Assembly: GCA_019456255.1 (NCBI GenBank)
Contig: VRUG01000026.1
Span: forward strand, 1-34,212
Length of the DNA stretch: 34,212 bases
Source: Planctomycetota bacterium
GTDB taxonomy: Bacteria > Planctomycetota > Phycisphaerae > Sedimentisphaerales > Anaerobacaceae
Reading direction: 5' to 3'
The position numbers and the translations under genes are program-made. Position 1 is the first letter of the stretch; each line of letters opens with the position of its first letter. This document shows, piece after piece, positions 33,328 through 34,212 of the stretch. A model generated the notes under the pieces. The model saw only the letters and a list, made by a program, of their open reading frames with translations, was not told the DNA's origin and ran no database searches.

Positions 33328-34212
33328 CTATCTACACGTTCCTTTTTTACATCTGCCGCTGCAGCATTCACCGTTATCCGTACATGCCGCACCACTTTCC
33401 AGGCAATCAGGACAAGCTGGATCGCCGGTACAATCTGAATCATCACAGTCAGTTAAAGTGTCGCAGTCGTTATCTATACCGTCGGTACACAAGCCGGTCT
33501 CTGTTGATGGAGGTGTGCCGCAATCTGCCGAGCAGTTGCACTGGTCTTCACCAGGGTCGCATGTTGCGTCTCCACAGAAACTGGCGGTGGACTCAAAACT
33601 CCATTGCTGATTATTTGCTACGGAGTAATCCCACTGTTCTACATTTGCACCATTAGATGTTGAACTTCCGGCAACCTGAACAGCTTTACCGCTCTCTCGT
33701 GAAACAATACTGTAATAGCCACTACCTACATCTGTAATCTGCCATTGTTGATTGTTATTACCTACATACTCCCACTGCTGAATATTGCCTCCGTTATTCA
33801 TCGAATGGTCCTGAACATCCAAAGAGCTTCCGCTATGAACAGCAATCACTTTGTAATATCCGGTTCCAAGGTTTGTAACAACAAACTGCTGCTGGGGATT
33901 TCCAGAATATTCCCACTGTTGTATATTTGCACCATTACCAGTTGAACCATCCTGAACATCCATTGCCTTGCTGCTGTTTCTGTTTATGATTTTGTAGGTA
34001 CCATCTGCTGGACCATCGCCACAGGCGCCGCAATCAGCCTCACAGCTGACGCAGTCTTCACCAGGGTCGCATGTTGCGTCACCACAGAAACTGGCAATAC
34101 AGGCCGGGTCGCTATCACAGTCGCTGTCAGCACAATCGGTGTTGAGGTCGCAGTCGTTATCTATACCGTCGGTACACAAGCCGGTCTCTGTTGATGGAGG
34201 TGTGCCGCAATC
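33328..34212 (-). CDS. Secreted Cys-rich protein with ricin-type lectin domain (5' end beyond window)
   Basis: The frame is open from the right edge of the window to the TAG at 33328, so only the last 294 residues are seen; an apparent TTG start at 34179 is internal. Order as translated: DCGTPPSTETG, a MopE-like CTDGIDNDCDLNTDC segment, CGDATCDPGEDC, then three beta-trefoil repeats of a ricin-type/CBM13 lectin (each with GxxIQQWEY or VEQWDY and a NQQW-type ending), again CGDATCDPGEDQC and CTDGIDNDCDTLTDC, and a last compact knot ESGAACTDNGECCSGRCKKG. The lectin should bind galactose-, xylose- or glucan-type sugars. The Cys modules resemble the tails of the GH3 and GH30 genes, so the missing N-terminus may be another catalytic domain. 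Which one cannot be told. Confidence 0.85.
   Translation of the reverse strand, partial: DCGTPPSTETGLCTDGIDNDCDLNTDCADSDCDSDPACIASFCGDATCDPGEDCVSCEADCGACGDGPADGTYKIINRNSSKAMDVQDGSTGNGANIQQWEYSGNPQQQFVVTNLGTGYYKVIAVHSGSSLDVQDHSMNNGGNIQQWEYVGNNNQQWQITDVGSGYYSIVSRESGKAVQVAGSSTSNGANVEQWDYSVANNQQWSFESTASFCGDATCDPGEDQCNCSADCGTPPSTETGLCTDGIDNDCDTLTDCDDSDCTGDPACPDCLESGAACTDNGECCSGRCKKGTCR
33461..33525. repeat. Exact 65-bp direct repeat, copy 1
   Basis: Identical to 34148-34212, both inside the lectin gene, encoding the DCGTPPSTETGLCTDGIDND region. A second matching block follows on the inner side of each (around 33548-33584 and 34056-34092, one mismatch). The lectin domain is thus bracketed by two nearly identical Cys modules. 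The right copy reaches the window edge, so its true length is unknown. Confidence 0.85.

Noticed and set aside
32407..34212. CRISPR array or tandem-repeat non-coding DNA
   Set aside because: The repeats lie in frame within Cys-rich coding modules and lack regular spacers.

Overview
The window looks like part of a chromosome from a Planctomycetota bacterium, most likely class Phycisphaerae (Sedimentisphaerales-like). This is inferred from four traits seen together: secreted jelly-roll proteins ending in a single dockerin-like repeat, a PEP-CTERM protein, many membrane-anchored sulfatase-fold/TPR proteins, and moderate GC content. No rRNA or tRNA gene, CRISPR array or complete insertion sequence was seen.

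Layout. 1-2250: two secreted jelly-roll proteins on the minus strand, the first cut by the window edge, behind a long leader and a direct-repeat operator. 2436-3587: a XylR-type regulator on the plus strand. 3610-16874: five large paralogous proteins on the minus strand, each an N-terminal membrane anchor, a sulfatase-fold domain and TPRs. They form two operons, interrupted by a DUF362 gene on the plus strand and a tiny independent transcription unit (44-aa ORF with its own promoter and terminator). 17223-21042: a PEP-CTERM protein, a LacI-family regulator and a divergent GH30 enzyme. 21059-22600: a GH16-fold lipoprotein that has lost both catalytic glutamates. 22702-24765: a sixth sulfatase-fold/TPR paralog. 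25056-32042: a GH16 laminarinase-like enzyme, a GH3 beta-glucosidase and a second GH30, each with its own operator, promoter and terminator. 32407-34212: an orphan Cys-rich tail, a stand-alone DnaA domain IV-like gene, and the 3' part of a ricin-type lectin gene.

How it fits together. GH16 (beta-1,3-glucan), two GH30 enzymes (probably beta-1,6-glucan) and GH3 (oligosaccharide to glucose) together suit laminarin-like beta-1,3/1,6-glucan. An almost identical operator, two CGCCATTTTG half-sites exactly 21 bp apart, lies directly against the predicted -35 box of GH16, GH3, GH30 and the jelly-roll operon. This is the geometry of AraC I1-I2, and the XylR-type regulator at 2436 is the obvious candidate ligand-responsive activator. 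The LacI regulator may control itself, the neighbouring GH30 and perhaps the PEP-CTERM gene.

Points of most interest. All six sulfatase-fold proteins carry Thr where sulfatases carry the formylglycine Cys/Ser, and His where they carry Arg, so they are probably not sulfatases. The GH16 pseudoenzyme looks like a surface glucan-binding lipoprotein. The GH genes share duplicated tail-terminator-operator-leader cassettes.
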